Shown: positions 12,418-23,229 of the stretch, piece after piece
Position numbering within the stretch: the first letter of the stretch is position 1
Layout: each line of letters starts with the position of its first letter
DNA from: Heterotrichella gracilis
Lineage: Eukaryota; Sar; Xanthophyceae; Tribonematales; Xanthonemataceae
Assembly: GCA_032358255.1 (NCBI GenBank)
Contig: JAULBX010023074.1
Span: forward strand, 1-64,000
Direction: 5' to 3'
DNA: 64,000 nucleotides
Made by a program: the position numbers and the translations under genes
The notes under the pieces: generated by a model
Database searches by the model: none
What the model saw: the letters and a program-made list of their open reading frames with translations, nothing else
What the model was told of the DNA's origin: nothing

Positions 12418-13738
12418 TGCACAAAGGGGTGGGGGGTGGTGGCACAGATGGTGTTTTTGTTCAAGGTTACAGTTGTTGCTCGCTGCACTAAACCACAATT
12501 GATGTCTGCTGTACTTTAGTTTTGAGGTTGTAGAGTAGACGGTGTGGTGTCCCTTTCTCCTATGAAACGTTGATCGAATGCAGTGTGTTTTCGCAGTAAG
12601 GTAGACTCAGTCTACTAGACTGGGGATCAAGGACGATCTTTCGGGATTTGCTGAACTGACCCCAGAGCCGTGCTGCAACAATAACACTAGTTAGTTGCCA
12701 CACCCAGCAGCACAATGCTTCCTAACAAACCACGCACAGTGCTTCTCCTCCACCTATATTCCCCGTACAAACAAGTCTGTGTAATCACTAATGCGTGAAA
12801 TGGGCGGCATGCCTGTTGGGTGTGTGGGCAGCAGCTGCCCATTTAGCCCATGGTTAGCGCTATGTCCATTACCTGAAAGACTCTGGTGATAACTTGAGTT
12901 GACTGGGTATCTGGCACGTCTCCCGCCCTCCCACCTACCCACCGCCACCACCATCTGCAGGCCTACTGTGAGAGGTGAGGTGGGCAGCTAGCAAGGTGTG
13001 TGCACCGCTCGGCAATTGTAAGCAAGTCACCAGCACGCTCGTAAAACAACCCAAACACTGCGCTCGTATATTATTCCAATGCGGTGGTGGGCTGGTAGTG
13101 TGTGGAATTTGCGTCATCTTTCGGGGTGTGCCAGCCTGGGCGTGCGTAAACCCCCCGCCACCACCCCCCATCACCCCACCACCCCACCACCCTTCACCTC
13201 CTGAGACCCGGCAACATAGGCAGCCGTTCAACCCTTCCTCCCTCGGCAACTAGGGTGCATGGGGAGGCGGGGCAAACTGAACCCTATAGTGTTCTTCCCT
13301 TCCATTGCTTTGGAAATTCCAACCCTACCTTGAAGCCCAAACCCAAAACCCTTATAACAAACCAACACCCTCGCCCCGCAGCAGACCCCATGAAACCCAT
13401 CGCTCTGACCTTCCATAACCCTGCACTGCAGGCAAGCTTGCGCGTGAAGTACCCTACCAATACCCTAACCAAACCCTTCAAGAAGTGCACCCCACCGCAG
13501 CCACTCAAGAACTCTAACCCAAACCCTCCCCTGGGCGCAGTAACCCATGAACCCCCTCACCCTGGCCTTTCAAGAACCCCCACTGGAGGCAGCATGCAGG
13601 GCGCGCTATGCCCGAGGACCATCCCTTCTGCAGGCTGAACCCCAACCTAGGCACGGAAATCCCTTACGTGACTCTCAAACCCCAACCCTAACCCTCACAT
13701 CCTATTACGCAGCTGAAAGTGCCAAATCTGGACCTTCA
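12418..13738. other. Divergent intergenic region, PSMD5-like / membrane protein
   Basis: No complete gene is seen. The region probably holds both promoters. From about 13380 on it contains two partial copies of the first recognised exon of the downstream membrane-protein gene (separate entry). Further upstream exons of that gene cannot be excluded. Confidence 0.4.
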
Positions 13739-13830
13739 ATGGTTGAGGCGATGCACCCCATCACCCTGGCTTTCCGAGACCCTGCACTGGAGGCAGCCTT
13801 CAGGGCGCACTATGCTCGGGGCCATGCGCG
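13380..13830 (+). repeat. Three tandem copies of the start of a membrane-protein exon
   Basis: Three related segments encode MKPIALTFHNPALQASL (13390), MNPLTLAFQEPPLEAA (13547) and MHPITLAFRDPALEAAF (13751), each preceded by a GCAG or CGCAG acceptor-like sequence. Only the last continues into the full exon. Each copy carries its own ATG in the reading frame. Confidence 0.8.
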
Positions 13831-16047
13831 TGCGGAGGCGCTGTGGTCGCTCTTTGCCTGTTTTCTGGTCATTCCCAGCTGCTACGTCAAGTTCCATAGG
13901 ATGGACGCGCAGCACTGGGAGTTCTGGTGCGTGGGGGCGGAAACCCTAGTGTAAGGTCTGTGGGGTTTAAATCAATGCTGTGGGGTTGTGCATAGCAATG
14001 CTGTGTACATGGCGGTAGTTTGTAGTGCATGGGGTTGGAACCCCGGTGTAGGGTCTGTGGGGTTTATGTCAGTGCTGTGGGGTCGTGCATAGCAATGCTG
14101 TGTACATGGCGGTAGTTTACGGTTCATGGGGTTGGAACCCCGGTGTAGGGTGTGTAGGTTTTTTGCCGACTGCTGTGCCTGGATTCGGTGTGTGTGCGAG
14201 TGAATCCCTACTGCAGGCTCAAGGATGGCTGCAGTTTATGGTTCAAGTGGTGTACCAATTTACCATCATATCGTATCAGAGTAGCAAAGTAATTGTGCCA
14301 AACCCTGCAATAGGGTTACCAGCACGACCATTTGCAACATAATGTTGCCACCTAGTCCCTATATCCTATGTCCTATGTCCTCCTCATTTTAGCTTGCACA
14401 TGCCTTGCACCCTGCTGACCCTACACTGGGGTTTTACCCTATTCCCCACCCTAAGCAGTTGCCCTCCCCGTTTCAGGTTCCACATGTCGTGCGCCCTGCT
14501 GACCCGCCTGCTGCTGGTGGGGGTGTGGGCGCTGTCCCCGCCGGGCACATATGTCAAGTATCGCCCTTGGCTCATCGGCCTGGCAAGGCTGTCTCGCCTG
14601 TTCCACTGGTGCGAACACCCTAAACCCTAAATCCTAGGACTCAGACCATAAACCCTGGACCTTATGTATTATACCGTTCCTTGCCCGTCAGGATGTCATG
14701 CCTGTATTCAGTGCCGTGATGCCAAAAGCCTAATGCAACCTTAGTCCAACCCTATCCAAAACCCGAAAGCCTATTGCAATCCTTGCCGCTGGGTGGGCTG
14801 GTGAACCGGCACTGGGACAACCAAGGCGTGTACATGCACGTCCTCAACCCTAATGCTATACCCTGATCCAAACCTTGTCCAGAACGCTGAGCTGGCACTA
14901 GAGCTCCACCATTCTCCTCCCGCACATACATGCACGACCCACCTCTTGCGGGCGTTTATTTAAGCATAGAACACCCCATCCTCCTGCAAGACTCTAAACC
15001 CTGCACACACTTCCAGAGGCACATCCTGAGAGCCAAGAACCCTAACAAAAACCCTGATCAAAACCCTCCATTGTGTAGGGCGCTGAGCTGGCACTGGGGC
15101 TTCGGCGTGCACTCCCGCACCTACATGCAGACCCTCCTCTCGGAGTTGATCATACCGCATCCCACCCTCCTGCGCGAGATGTTATCATACCCTGCGCATA
15201 TCCACAAGGTTTTAAAACCATACACACAACATGCAACCCACCCCGAAGACCAAGAACCCTAACAGAAACCCTGACCAAAACCCTCCCATTGTGTAGGGCG
15301 CTGAGCTGGCACTGGGGCTTCGGCGTGCACTCCCGCACCTACATGCAAGCCCTTCTCTCCGATTTAATCATAGCGCACCCCATCACCCAGCTCTCCCTGC
15401 AGCAAGTGTTCAAAACCCACCTGGCAGAGAGCGCCCTCCTCATCCTGCTATTACTCCCCCCTGTGGTGGCCAGGCCGGGAGGGTTTTGCGAGGGTTTCCG
15501 GGACCCCGCGCGCGCACACCCCGAGCAGTTTGCGGGCATTGCGGGGATCTGGAACCAGTTGAGTGAGGTTGTGTTGGGTCCCCATGCGGTTCGAGCAACA
15601 GCCCCGGGGCCGGCTGCGGGGGGGGCGTTAGGGTTTCAGGAGGGTTTTGGCCCGCTGGGCTTGTCAGGGTGTCAGGAGGGTTTGGGGTGGCTACGATTTG
15701 GCGGGGCGGATGGCGGCGGGTACCCTACCAACGCATACTGTGAGCCATCGGTAATCATGATGCTTATAATTTCCACCTTTTTGCTACCTTCCACCCTGCT
15801 GTATTTGTTGGAGCGGGTTTCCCGCCACCAGTTTTGTTGCACGCACGCCGCACCCCCTGCCCGCGTCACCGCCAGTGCACGGACGGAGGGGGATGGGGGG
15901 GAAGGGGAGGTGGGGTGCGGTGGTCAACAAGATGTGGTTGGGGCTGCTGGGCGGTGGGTGGTGAGGGGGTATGTGGTGGGCCTCCCGGGGCTGTGCATGG
16001 TGTGGAGGGGCCTACTGCATGCATTCGGACCCTCCTGTGCTACATAG
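13739..16047 (+). CDS. Putative multi-pass membrane protein of unknown function
   Basis: Three exons join in phase: 13739-13926, 14477-14608 and 15297-16047 (stop TAG 16045-16047), giving about 356 aa. Hydrophobic stretches fit membrane segments: ALWSLFACFLVIPSCYV, LLTRLLLVGVWAL, ALLILLLLPPVVA and VIMMLIISTFLLPSTLLYLL, with a weaker one near GYVVGLPGLCMVW. Before the first segment is FRAHYARGHARAEALW; the short loops are basic and aromatic (KFHRMDAQHWEFW, TYVKYRPW). I do not recognise a characterised family. The start is the first ATG in frame after the last acceptor-like CAG; true upstream exons are possible. Two introns carry junction copies. A second frame beyond 16047 is also hydrophobic (about 16050-16140), so the C-terminus could be longer through an unseen splice. 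Confidence 0.6.
13955..14150 (+). repeat. Two 94-bp tandem repeats within an intron
   Basis: Units of about 94 bp (13955-14048 and 14049-14142) share GCATAGCAATGCTGTGTACA and GGTTGGAACCCCGGTGTAGG. They lie in the first recognised intron of the membrane-protein gene. A short, poorer echo follows near 14220. Confidence 0.8.
14885..15400 (+). repeat. Three partial-to-full copies of the third membrane-protein exon start
   Basis: CGCTGAGCTGGCACT and downstream coding sequence occur at about 14885 (diverged), 15080 (about 90 bp well conserved, with its TGTAG acceptor) and 15298 (functional, acceptor TGTAG ending 15296). Spacing of the last two is 218 bp. Confidence 0.8.
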
Positions 16048-17148
16048 CATGCATACTGTGGGTGGTGCTGTTGGTAATTTGCAAGGGTATATACATAGAG
16101 CACAAATTGGTTGTTACTATCAAAATGTTTCTAGTTGCTGGCGGTACGGGCATGGTGGTTGGTGTTGGTGCGGGGTATAGGTGTTTGTGGGGGCAGGTGG
16201 CTCCCTGCAGGGCTTTTGAAGTTGTGAGCTATTTACCTGTAGCGGCAGTGCAAGTGCGGCACCAGCATTGTGATGTGAACAGCGGTTTTAAAGGGCTTCT
16301 ATCCGATTTCAGTTAATAGGGTATCAATAGGGTTCAGTAATCAGGGTTTGTTGTTGGGCGCCTGGCCCCAAGGGGATTTTCCAGGGTACAACGTTGGAAT
16401 TCAGGATTAGGAAGCAGCTCCACAGGATAGCCATGCCTGTGTTCTGGGCTTCCCCTGTCCCCTTTCTTGTTGTTTTCTCCCTTCTTCATGCTTTTTTTCC
16501 AGAAAGCCTTGTTTTCTTCCGTGACAACCCTCCAAATTATGTGGTATACTCCCGGGATGGTTGTGGTTTCCTGGGTTGCAAACCAGGTGTGCTTGCTGGG
16601 CACAGGATGCTCTTTCCTGCCTGCATTTGCACCCGGTGTGTTGTACCTGGCTTGTCCCCTGCGGGACGCCCCCTTTTTCGTTCGTTCTTAAAGTTAACTG
16701 AAATGTGTGCTCTTAGAGGGTAGGTTGGGGTGAGCATGGGCCGTGCTGTCTCAGAGACCAAGTACTTTTCTTCCAACCTTGCCGTTGGGCAGTGTAACAG
16801 CGTTAACATGGCAACTTGTCAGGTGGTAACCACAGTCGCTGCGTGACTCACGCTGCGTGAGGCACCAAGCTTAAAAACCCTCCTGCAGGGTTTGCGAACA
16901 TGCATGACTTCCCCGCATCAGTTCAGTAATACATGCCAAAGTGATAGGTGTCGACCCAATACAAATATGCCTTGCACAAGCAAACTCGCCCTGTGTTTTG
17001 CCAGTTCCACGCGCGTTGTGCTAGCCCTCCGCTCCCTTGCAGCCGGTGCGAATAGTGCTCCCCAAGTCCTGGCGGTATGCGGTGAGCGGCGGTCGATGTT
17101 CAGTTTCCCAGGGCGCATGCCGGGGTGCATGGGTTGACAGCAGCAACG
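16048..17148. other. Intergenic, membrane protein to Yippee-like gene
   Basis: The 3' UTR of the membrane-protein gene and the promoter of the Yippee-like gene must lie here. A 109-codon frame at 16394-16723 has no recognisable pattern. Nothing else is supported. Confidence 0.35.
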
Positions 17149-18120
17149 ATGGGCAGGCCCTTCAAGCAATATTTGGACGGGACCAGGATCTACAGCTGCA
17201 GCACCTGTAGAGCTCATGCCGCTGACCACGACGACATCATCTCAAAAGTGCGCTGTTTATTCAAGCCAGTAGCTGGGGTGGTTGTCTTGGTCGCTTCGTC
17301 CCCACACACCCTCGTTCTGCGTACAACCAATACTCACTGGCGCACACTCCTGCTTTCTGTGCAGGCGTTTCAGGGCAGGTTCGGCCGGGCGTATCTCTTC
17401 AATAACGTGTGAGTATATCATCTCAAGCTGGGGCGTTGAGAACCCGTTGTTGTGTACAGAGCTTGTGACGTGGAAGCATTGTGGTATAGGGTGAACGTGA
17501 CAGTGGGGCCCAAGGAAGACAGGCTTTTGATAACCGGGCTGCACACAGTGGCGGACATCTACTGCTCCTGCTGCAACACGGTCCTGGGCTGGAAATACGT
17601 GAGTTGTTTGGCACCACCCACCAATGCGTTTTGGGCTGAGGCCCGACCGTGGACACCCTTAGTGTCCAATACCTATTCAAATACAGCGTTCCTTGCCCGC
17701 CCATGTGCCTGTTGGATCCGCGTTCTGGCTTTCCATGGTATTCTGGCATTGAAACGAGCCAGTTACACTCCACATAATGCCCTGTTCGTGCTGTGACAGG
17801 AGATGGCTTTCGAGGAGAGCCAAAAGTACAAGGAAGGCAAGTTCATTATCGAGAAGGCGAGGGTAATAAAGGTGCGCGCCTGGCTACAAAAGCCACAACT
17901 GGCAATGACCTTGCTAGACAAAGCCAAGCTTTCACGCCACGGGCAGCTTGCTTCCCTTCTACCTGGTCTTGCCTGCTGACCACTCTGCTCCCACACCCTA
18001 GCCATGGAAAGTTTTGGGTTGCCCAGCGACACTTGTATTCCCCACTGACACACACCTATAAGATGTCAGCTGCAGTGCCCTTACCCAAGCTCCAACCCTG
18101 TGCAGGAGGGCAACTGGTGA
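17149..18120 (+). CDS. Yippee-like zinc-binding protein
   Basis: Five exons join in phase to 112 aa: 17149-17247, 17365-17408, 17490-17598, 17800-17871 and a 15-nt last exon 18106-18120 encoding EGNW and stop. The Yippee domain is complete. It has the zinc-ligand pairs CSTC (N-terminal exon) and CSCC (third exon), the family signature [23 protein letters not shown], and TLGWKY followed by [18 protein letters not shown]. Family members are about 100-120 aa, and plant and animal Yippees end in a short hydrophobic DNGW or ENGW tail, which supports the tiny terminal exon. The fold is related to CULT/MSS4-type domains. Cellular roles are poorly defined; nuclear and centrosomal locations are reported in animals. 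The third exon uses a TAG acceptor. Confidence 0.92.
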
Positions 18121-19783
18121 CACAGTAGGACCAAAGGGCGCTCCACCCCGTTTTGGGTGTGCACAGATGGAGACGCTCCTGGCGAACAAAGGCCAGAGTA
18201 GCACCCCTCAGCAAAGCTTCCAATGCCATATCCAAGGCAGCAACTGGGCAACTGACATATCTCTCCTGGGTAGGGACAGACCCACCAGTAGTCTGGTGTC
18301 CAATCCATGGAGCTGTGCTTTGGCAGTTGCTGCCCAGCTGCCCCTCAGTCTTGTAGGCAGCCTCATTCATGTATCGTGTACCATATACTAGTAGTTGAAC
18401 AGGACCCAACCCGCCCAGTTAGGACGAAGGTAGGACCGAAGCCAACGCTCAGCACAAACCAGTGCAGGTTTGGCCCGGCAGAAAGGCACTCAGCCATCGT
18501 TTTTTTGGGCTTTGTATAGTTGGAGAGTGTCCAACGCATGCCTTGTATTTTCTGCCGCGTGTCTTCAGTTCCAGTTTCTAGTTTCTGTCTTGTTTTCCAA
18601 CCTCGAGCACTGCCACTGTGTTGAACCCTAGCCACTCGGGTTGTACACTTTCAAAGGAGCAGGTAGGGTGGGGGCATCGCAGCGTTTTGCAGATGTATAT
18701 ATCTCCCCACAGTGGGGAGTGCTTGAGGGATGGCGTCTTTGTAGCTGTGTCTGTGTATGTAGTTGGAATGGCAGTGCAGCCAAGCATTAAGATGTGTGCC
18801 TAGGCCAGCGTTGTAGTCACAGGGGTCGGGGAATAACTGCACAGGTTTTGCAGTGTTTGTGTGCAGTGGGTGTTGTGCGGGGCTAGCATCGGTGATGATG
18901 TATACTATGCAGGTCTTGTTGTTATGGTACAGTTGTGTGGTTTTAGCCATCGCTTTGATGTGCGAGCCAGGATAAGATTATTTGTAGCTGACATTGTTCA
19001 GCTGAGTCTGAACTGGCTGTTGATCTCACGTTGGCAGCCTAGCCTGTCAACTTTGGGCATCCCTGTGGCTGTTTTGCCCAGTTGGGCTGTAGTGGATTGC
19101 AAAGCTGTTGCACGTGGAACGTTGACTAGCAGCCAAGCCCCATTGGACCTGATGGCAGGGCTCTGTAGACGCAGTTTGCGGCCAATTTTTTGGGCTCTGT
19201 GTCAAGCTGTAACAAAGACAATGGCAGCCCTCCCAACACTCCGTATGGTGTGGCCCCCACTGGGTGCTGGAAGCGTGACTCAACTCATCCAAAGCAGACC
19301 TCTTTTGAGCTGCACTCCACTAGTTTTAGGCCCAGCGGTTGACACATGCACCCATGTACCATAACAGCACTGTAACTTGCTGCCATCTGCGTGGCCAGGG
19401 TTCACAGTGGCCACTCCTTTTTAGGGTTTGTCCCAGTGGAGGCTAGGGTTAGGTAACCGTTGCCATTGATGGTACAGAGACTGGTTACAGAGCCGCGGCG
19501 TGCTGATCGGTTCACCCGCGCACGCCTTGGCCGTTAAGTTACAACAACAAATGGGGGTACAAGAAATAGTGTCTTAATTCTTCTCACACAACAGCCTATC
19601 CTACTGCCAGCAAACACCCTCTTACAGTGGCCAACACACCAACCACGTGAGCCGTCCGCCCATCCTCCCCGTGCTTCCTTCCCCCAGGAAAATTGCACCA
19701 GACGAAACCTCCCCTGATCCCGCTGGGAAGGAAGCGGCGTGCAGGGGGACCCCGACCGCGGGATGCACAATTTGATGGTTACT
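18121..19783. other. Convergent intergenic region, Yippee-like / LHCA
   Basis: This stretch must hold the 3' UTRs of both genes. A short perfect hairpin, CTCCCCACAGTGGGGAG, lies at about 18704-18720. On the minus strand TGTAA (plus-strand TTACA at 19539-19543) is a candidate poly(A) signal for the LHCA gene. A 167-codon frame at 18861-19364 looks non-coding. Confidence 0.4.
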
Positions 19784-22779
19784 CTAGAAGGGGATGGGGC
19801 GGAAGTCGTCCTCGTCAGTGCCTGAGAGCGCCTTCTTGGCCTCGATGATGATGGGGGCGATGGACAGGGCGATCACGGCCAGGGTGGCCTCACCGCCAAC
19901 CTTGGAGGTGAAGACTGCACCGGGGGAGAGGCAAACGTAATATACAGTAATACATACCTATGGGAGCAAAGGCTTTATTTTCCACTTTTATGTTTTTTCT
20001 GCCAATGCTTGAAGCACGTAGGAGCAACCATTTCCGCCAAGTGTTAATGCAGCGATTGATGCCTGTGTCTTGACCCGTTAATGCAACTGTTGTTGTGCCC
20101 CAGATAGCAGTCAGCTCTGATCAACTCCCCAGCAAAAAATGCTCTAGAGTTCCCCCGCCACGCACTCTTGTTGCCGCCTGGTTACTCCATGTGCTTACTC
20201 CATTCCGCCCACCAACACACTAGCAATGATTCCCCAAGGGTTGTTGTGACCTGGGTCCTCCAGGTGCTTGAGCCGGCAGCCCACTGGGCCCAGGCTAGCA
20301 GAGAACCTAGAAAGGGTTTTTAAGGGTGGACCAACACCCTAATCAAGAGTTTCAAAGGGTTTTCCTGCCACGCACTGTTGTTGTGTCCTGGGTCCTCCAG
20401 GTGCTTGAGCAGGCACCCCACTGGGCCCATGCCCTGCACCGCTGCCTGGGATGAGAAGCCCAGGAAGGCAATCATGGCCAGGCGCGCGTTCTTGATCTCC
20501 TTGACCTCGGTCTCGGGGGACTTCATGCCCAGGGGGTCGAAGGGGGCGAAGAACAGGAAGCCAGTCTGGGGAGGGAATGGGGAGGGAGGAAGAAGGGGTT
20601 AGCGCAGAGGAGATGGGAAGGGTAGCGTAAAGGTGGGTGGTGTAGTAGCCCGGGGGGGGGTTCAGTGTGCGTTGGCCGAAGGGGGTAAAAGACCAGGAAA
20701 CCGGTATGGGGAGGGAAAAGGAGCTACACTTCAATGGCCCAAGGAAATGAGATGGACTAGGGAGGGGGCGAGGTCTGGCATTGAGGCAGAGGTGTATTAT
20801 AATGTAGCCACTACAGCTGGTACAAGGTGCGGCAAAGAAGCGGGTGCTTGATGGCTCCCTATGTAATTTATGAAACCTATAGGGTTTTAGGGTTCTCACC
20901 TCGCCCTTGGTCTTGTAGTTGCTGACGCGGAATGACTCCAGCACAGCGAATGTGGCCACCTCGATGGCGATCAGGACGTTCAGGGGGAGGGGCAGGTTCA
21001 CCTGGGGAGGGGAGGAAAACAGCGGTCAGCAAGAGGAGGAAAACAGCGACCAGGAACTCAATGGGGCAAGGGAGTCTGGGGAGGGGAGGCAACCAGCGGG
21101 TCAGCACAGGCTGTACAACATCTATAAATATTAAGATTACTTTTGTCACTCTGCCTTACGATGCACCAAAGCCAAGTACTTATGTAATACTGCGGATACG
21201 AATTTGTTATACTGGTCAATGTACGCTGTATCACGGCCTGGTGACAGGTGAGGGGGTAATCGGCACACAAGGAGGTGACAAAGCAGGTGGACTGGCCAGG
21301 TGAGGGGACACAGTTACTACGTATGCCAGAAAAAAGTTTCCACCATCGCTTGGCAAAGGACGCCCAAGAGCCGCTCCACCAAACCCTGAACCCTAAACAT
21401 ATGGTGGTGGCACATCATTTCTAGCACGTCCACTGTCTACCAGATTCACATTAGGACTCGGGCACAACCACCCCCTAAGGCCACGGCATGGGCAGAGTCG
21501 AAGCCAGCCTGCGTGCTCCTCCCCGAGCCCATAACCTTCGGGTCAAAACAGGGAGACTACACGTTGCAATGTTGACCCTTTGGCCAGGGCTTTGCAGCCA
21601 ACCACCCCCCATTTGCCAGTCCACCCAAACCCACACGCGCCCCCCTACCCTCCCACCCACCACCCCTGCACTCACGTTTGCGCCAGTCTCCCACCAGTTG
21701 CCCCCGATGCCGAGCGCGTCTGTGAACAGGATGCCTGCCACGGCAGCCATGGCCCAGCGCCCGTTGTACAGCTCGGCCTCGCGGTACCATGGCAGCAGGG
21801 ACTTGTTGTCGCTGTTGCCGATGCGCAGGGGGTCGAACCCGTAGTCGCCGGCTACGGGAGAGGGATTGGGGTGGGGTGAGGGAGGGGGGCAGGGGAGGCG
21901 GTGCCATGACGTGACGTGGTGGGCATGGTAGCAGTTGGAGGTACTGAGGCTGGGGTGGCAATGGATGCCTAAGTGGAAAAGTGCGGAGAGGTGGGTGGTG
22001 GGTGCAGGTTTGGCGTGGTGATGGGTATGGCAGCAGTAGAGGCAATGCAGCTGGTTGGCGGTGCATTGGCAATTGGGTTTTTGGCAAGTGGGTTTTGAGT
22101 GAAACTGGCAAGTGGGTTTTTGAGTGAGCTAATCCACTTACGCATGGAGCCATCAAGGTACTTGGGTGGGGTTGCACCTGGGTACCTGCAGGCCAATTGG
22201 AGGAATGGGTTAGTGCAGTTGGGGAAACACCATGCGTGTGCTCGTTGCTCGTTTTTTGAGGTGAGTCCTCCTGTACCAAACCATCTGGCTTCGAGAGTAG
22301 CTTGTCTACCGCATTACATGCCTAAGGGGTCTGATACTAGCTTTAGGGCTGCACTTGTGAACTCCACACCTACGCAGGTAGATATGCATCAAGGGGACTA
22401 GTCCTAGTGCGAACCACCGTTTGGATAGGCACTGCCCACTATCGTGCTGCACAACGTCTCGCCATACGTCAATACAGTTCACGTCACACAAAAAACCAGC
22501 CTCAACAACGCCCCACTATTGCGAAACTCGACCATCCCTGAGCGTTGCACCCATCTGTCATCCCTCTTTCGTTTGCCCCAGCGTCGACACACGAACGTCC
22601 CTTTGACTCAGGGCCACCCTTCCTGAACTGGGTATTGACCCAATCAGGGTTATTCCTTACCAGGTTGGCCTGTCTGCTGACGCTGCCACCTGCACGTTCC
22701 TCACGGACCGTGTGCTCCTGGTGGAACGGGCAGCGATTGCGGAGCCCACGAAGGACTTTGCGAGCAGTGAGGCGGCCAT
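19784..22779 (-). CDS. Light-harvesting complex I chlorophyll a/b-binding protein (LHCA type)
   Basis: Six phase-compatible exons give 253 aa: 22779-22661, 22185-22142, 21851-21676, 21001-20900, 20565-20376 and 19914-19784 (stop TAG). A plastid transit peptide ([20 protein letters not shown]...) precedes [21 protein letters not shown] and YGFDPL, the standard N-terminal LHC motif. Helix one is [19 protein letters not shown]. The middle helix is around [16 protein letters not shown]. Helix three is [18 protein letters not shown], with the ExxxNxR chlorophyll-binding pattern in both outer helices. A C-terminal helix ending FRPIPF follows [13 protein letters not shown]. It binds chlorophyll and carotenoid in the PSI antenna of the thylakoid; the exact Lhca subtype is not assigned. 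It is divergently paired with the plus-strand LHCA at 23230. Confidence 0.92.
20230..20300 (-). repeat. Partial copy of the end of LHCA exon 5
   Basis: The plus strand at about 20237-20295 repeats GTCCTCCAGGTGCTTGAGC and flanking codons of exon 20565-20376 (minus-strand reading [11 protein letters not shown]). It sits downstream of the functional exon, in the last intron. A weaker copy of the start of the same exon is at about 20665-20710, upstream. Confidence 0.75.
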
Positions 22780-23229
22780 CGTGACGCGGCTGGTAGGGGT
22801 ACGCTTCACGTGTCTGCTACAGAAACTACTGGCGACGGTCACGGCCCACGCATGCGTCTTCTACAACACCCACTCGCGCTTGCACAACGAGGGCAGGGGA
22901 CAAGATCATAGGCTAAGTATCGGCTTCCCGCCAAATTCCTGCAGCGAGCCAATCACCCTCCAAGTGCATCCTGCAGCTCCGTGCCACGTCAGCAACGACC
23001 TGGGATTTCTTTCCACTATCATCACCCCCTTTTCAGCGGGCCAATGAAAACGCTCCAAAGTGCCGCCTGCCCGCCTGCCACGTAGGATTTTCAAATCTGC
23101 AACCCACCCTCTTCTCCTGCAGCTCGTAACACTCGACAGCGCCGGGTGCGAGCTTTAGCCCTGCGAATGGACGCCAATTGCGCCTGATTTGCCTGTCATC
23201 ACCCGGGTTGTCAGCCGAGACCAGCAACC
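22780..23229. promoter_or_regulatory. 450-bp bidirectional promoter of two LHCA genes
   Basis: The start codons of two head-to-head LHCA genes lie at 22779 (minus) and 23230 (plus). The space between must hold both promoters and 5' UTRs. Both genes begin with nearly the same codons (MAASLLAK), so they probably arose as an inverted duplication. I cannot identify individual elements with confidence. Confidence 0.7.

Noticed and set aside
16394-16723. 109-codon plus-strand frame after the membrane-protein gene
   Set aside because: Overlapped by a second frame of similar quality; neither shows a family pattern.
18861-19364. 167-codon plus-strand frame
   Set aside because: No recognisable domain, no splice context, and it lies in the convergent 3' flank of two genes; likely chance.
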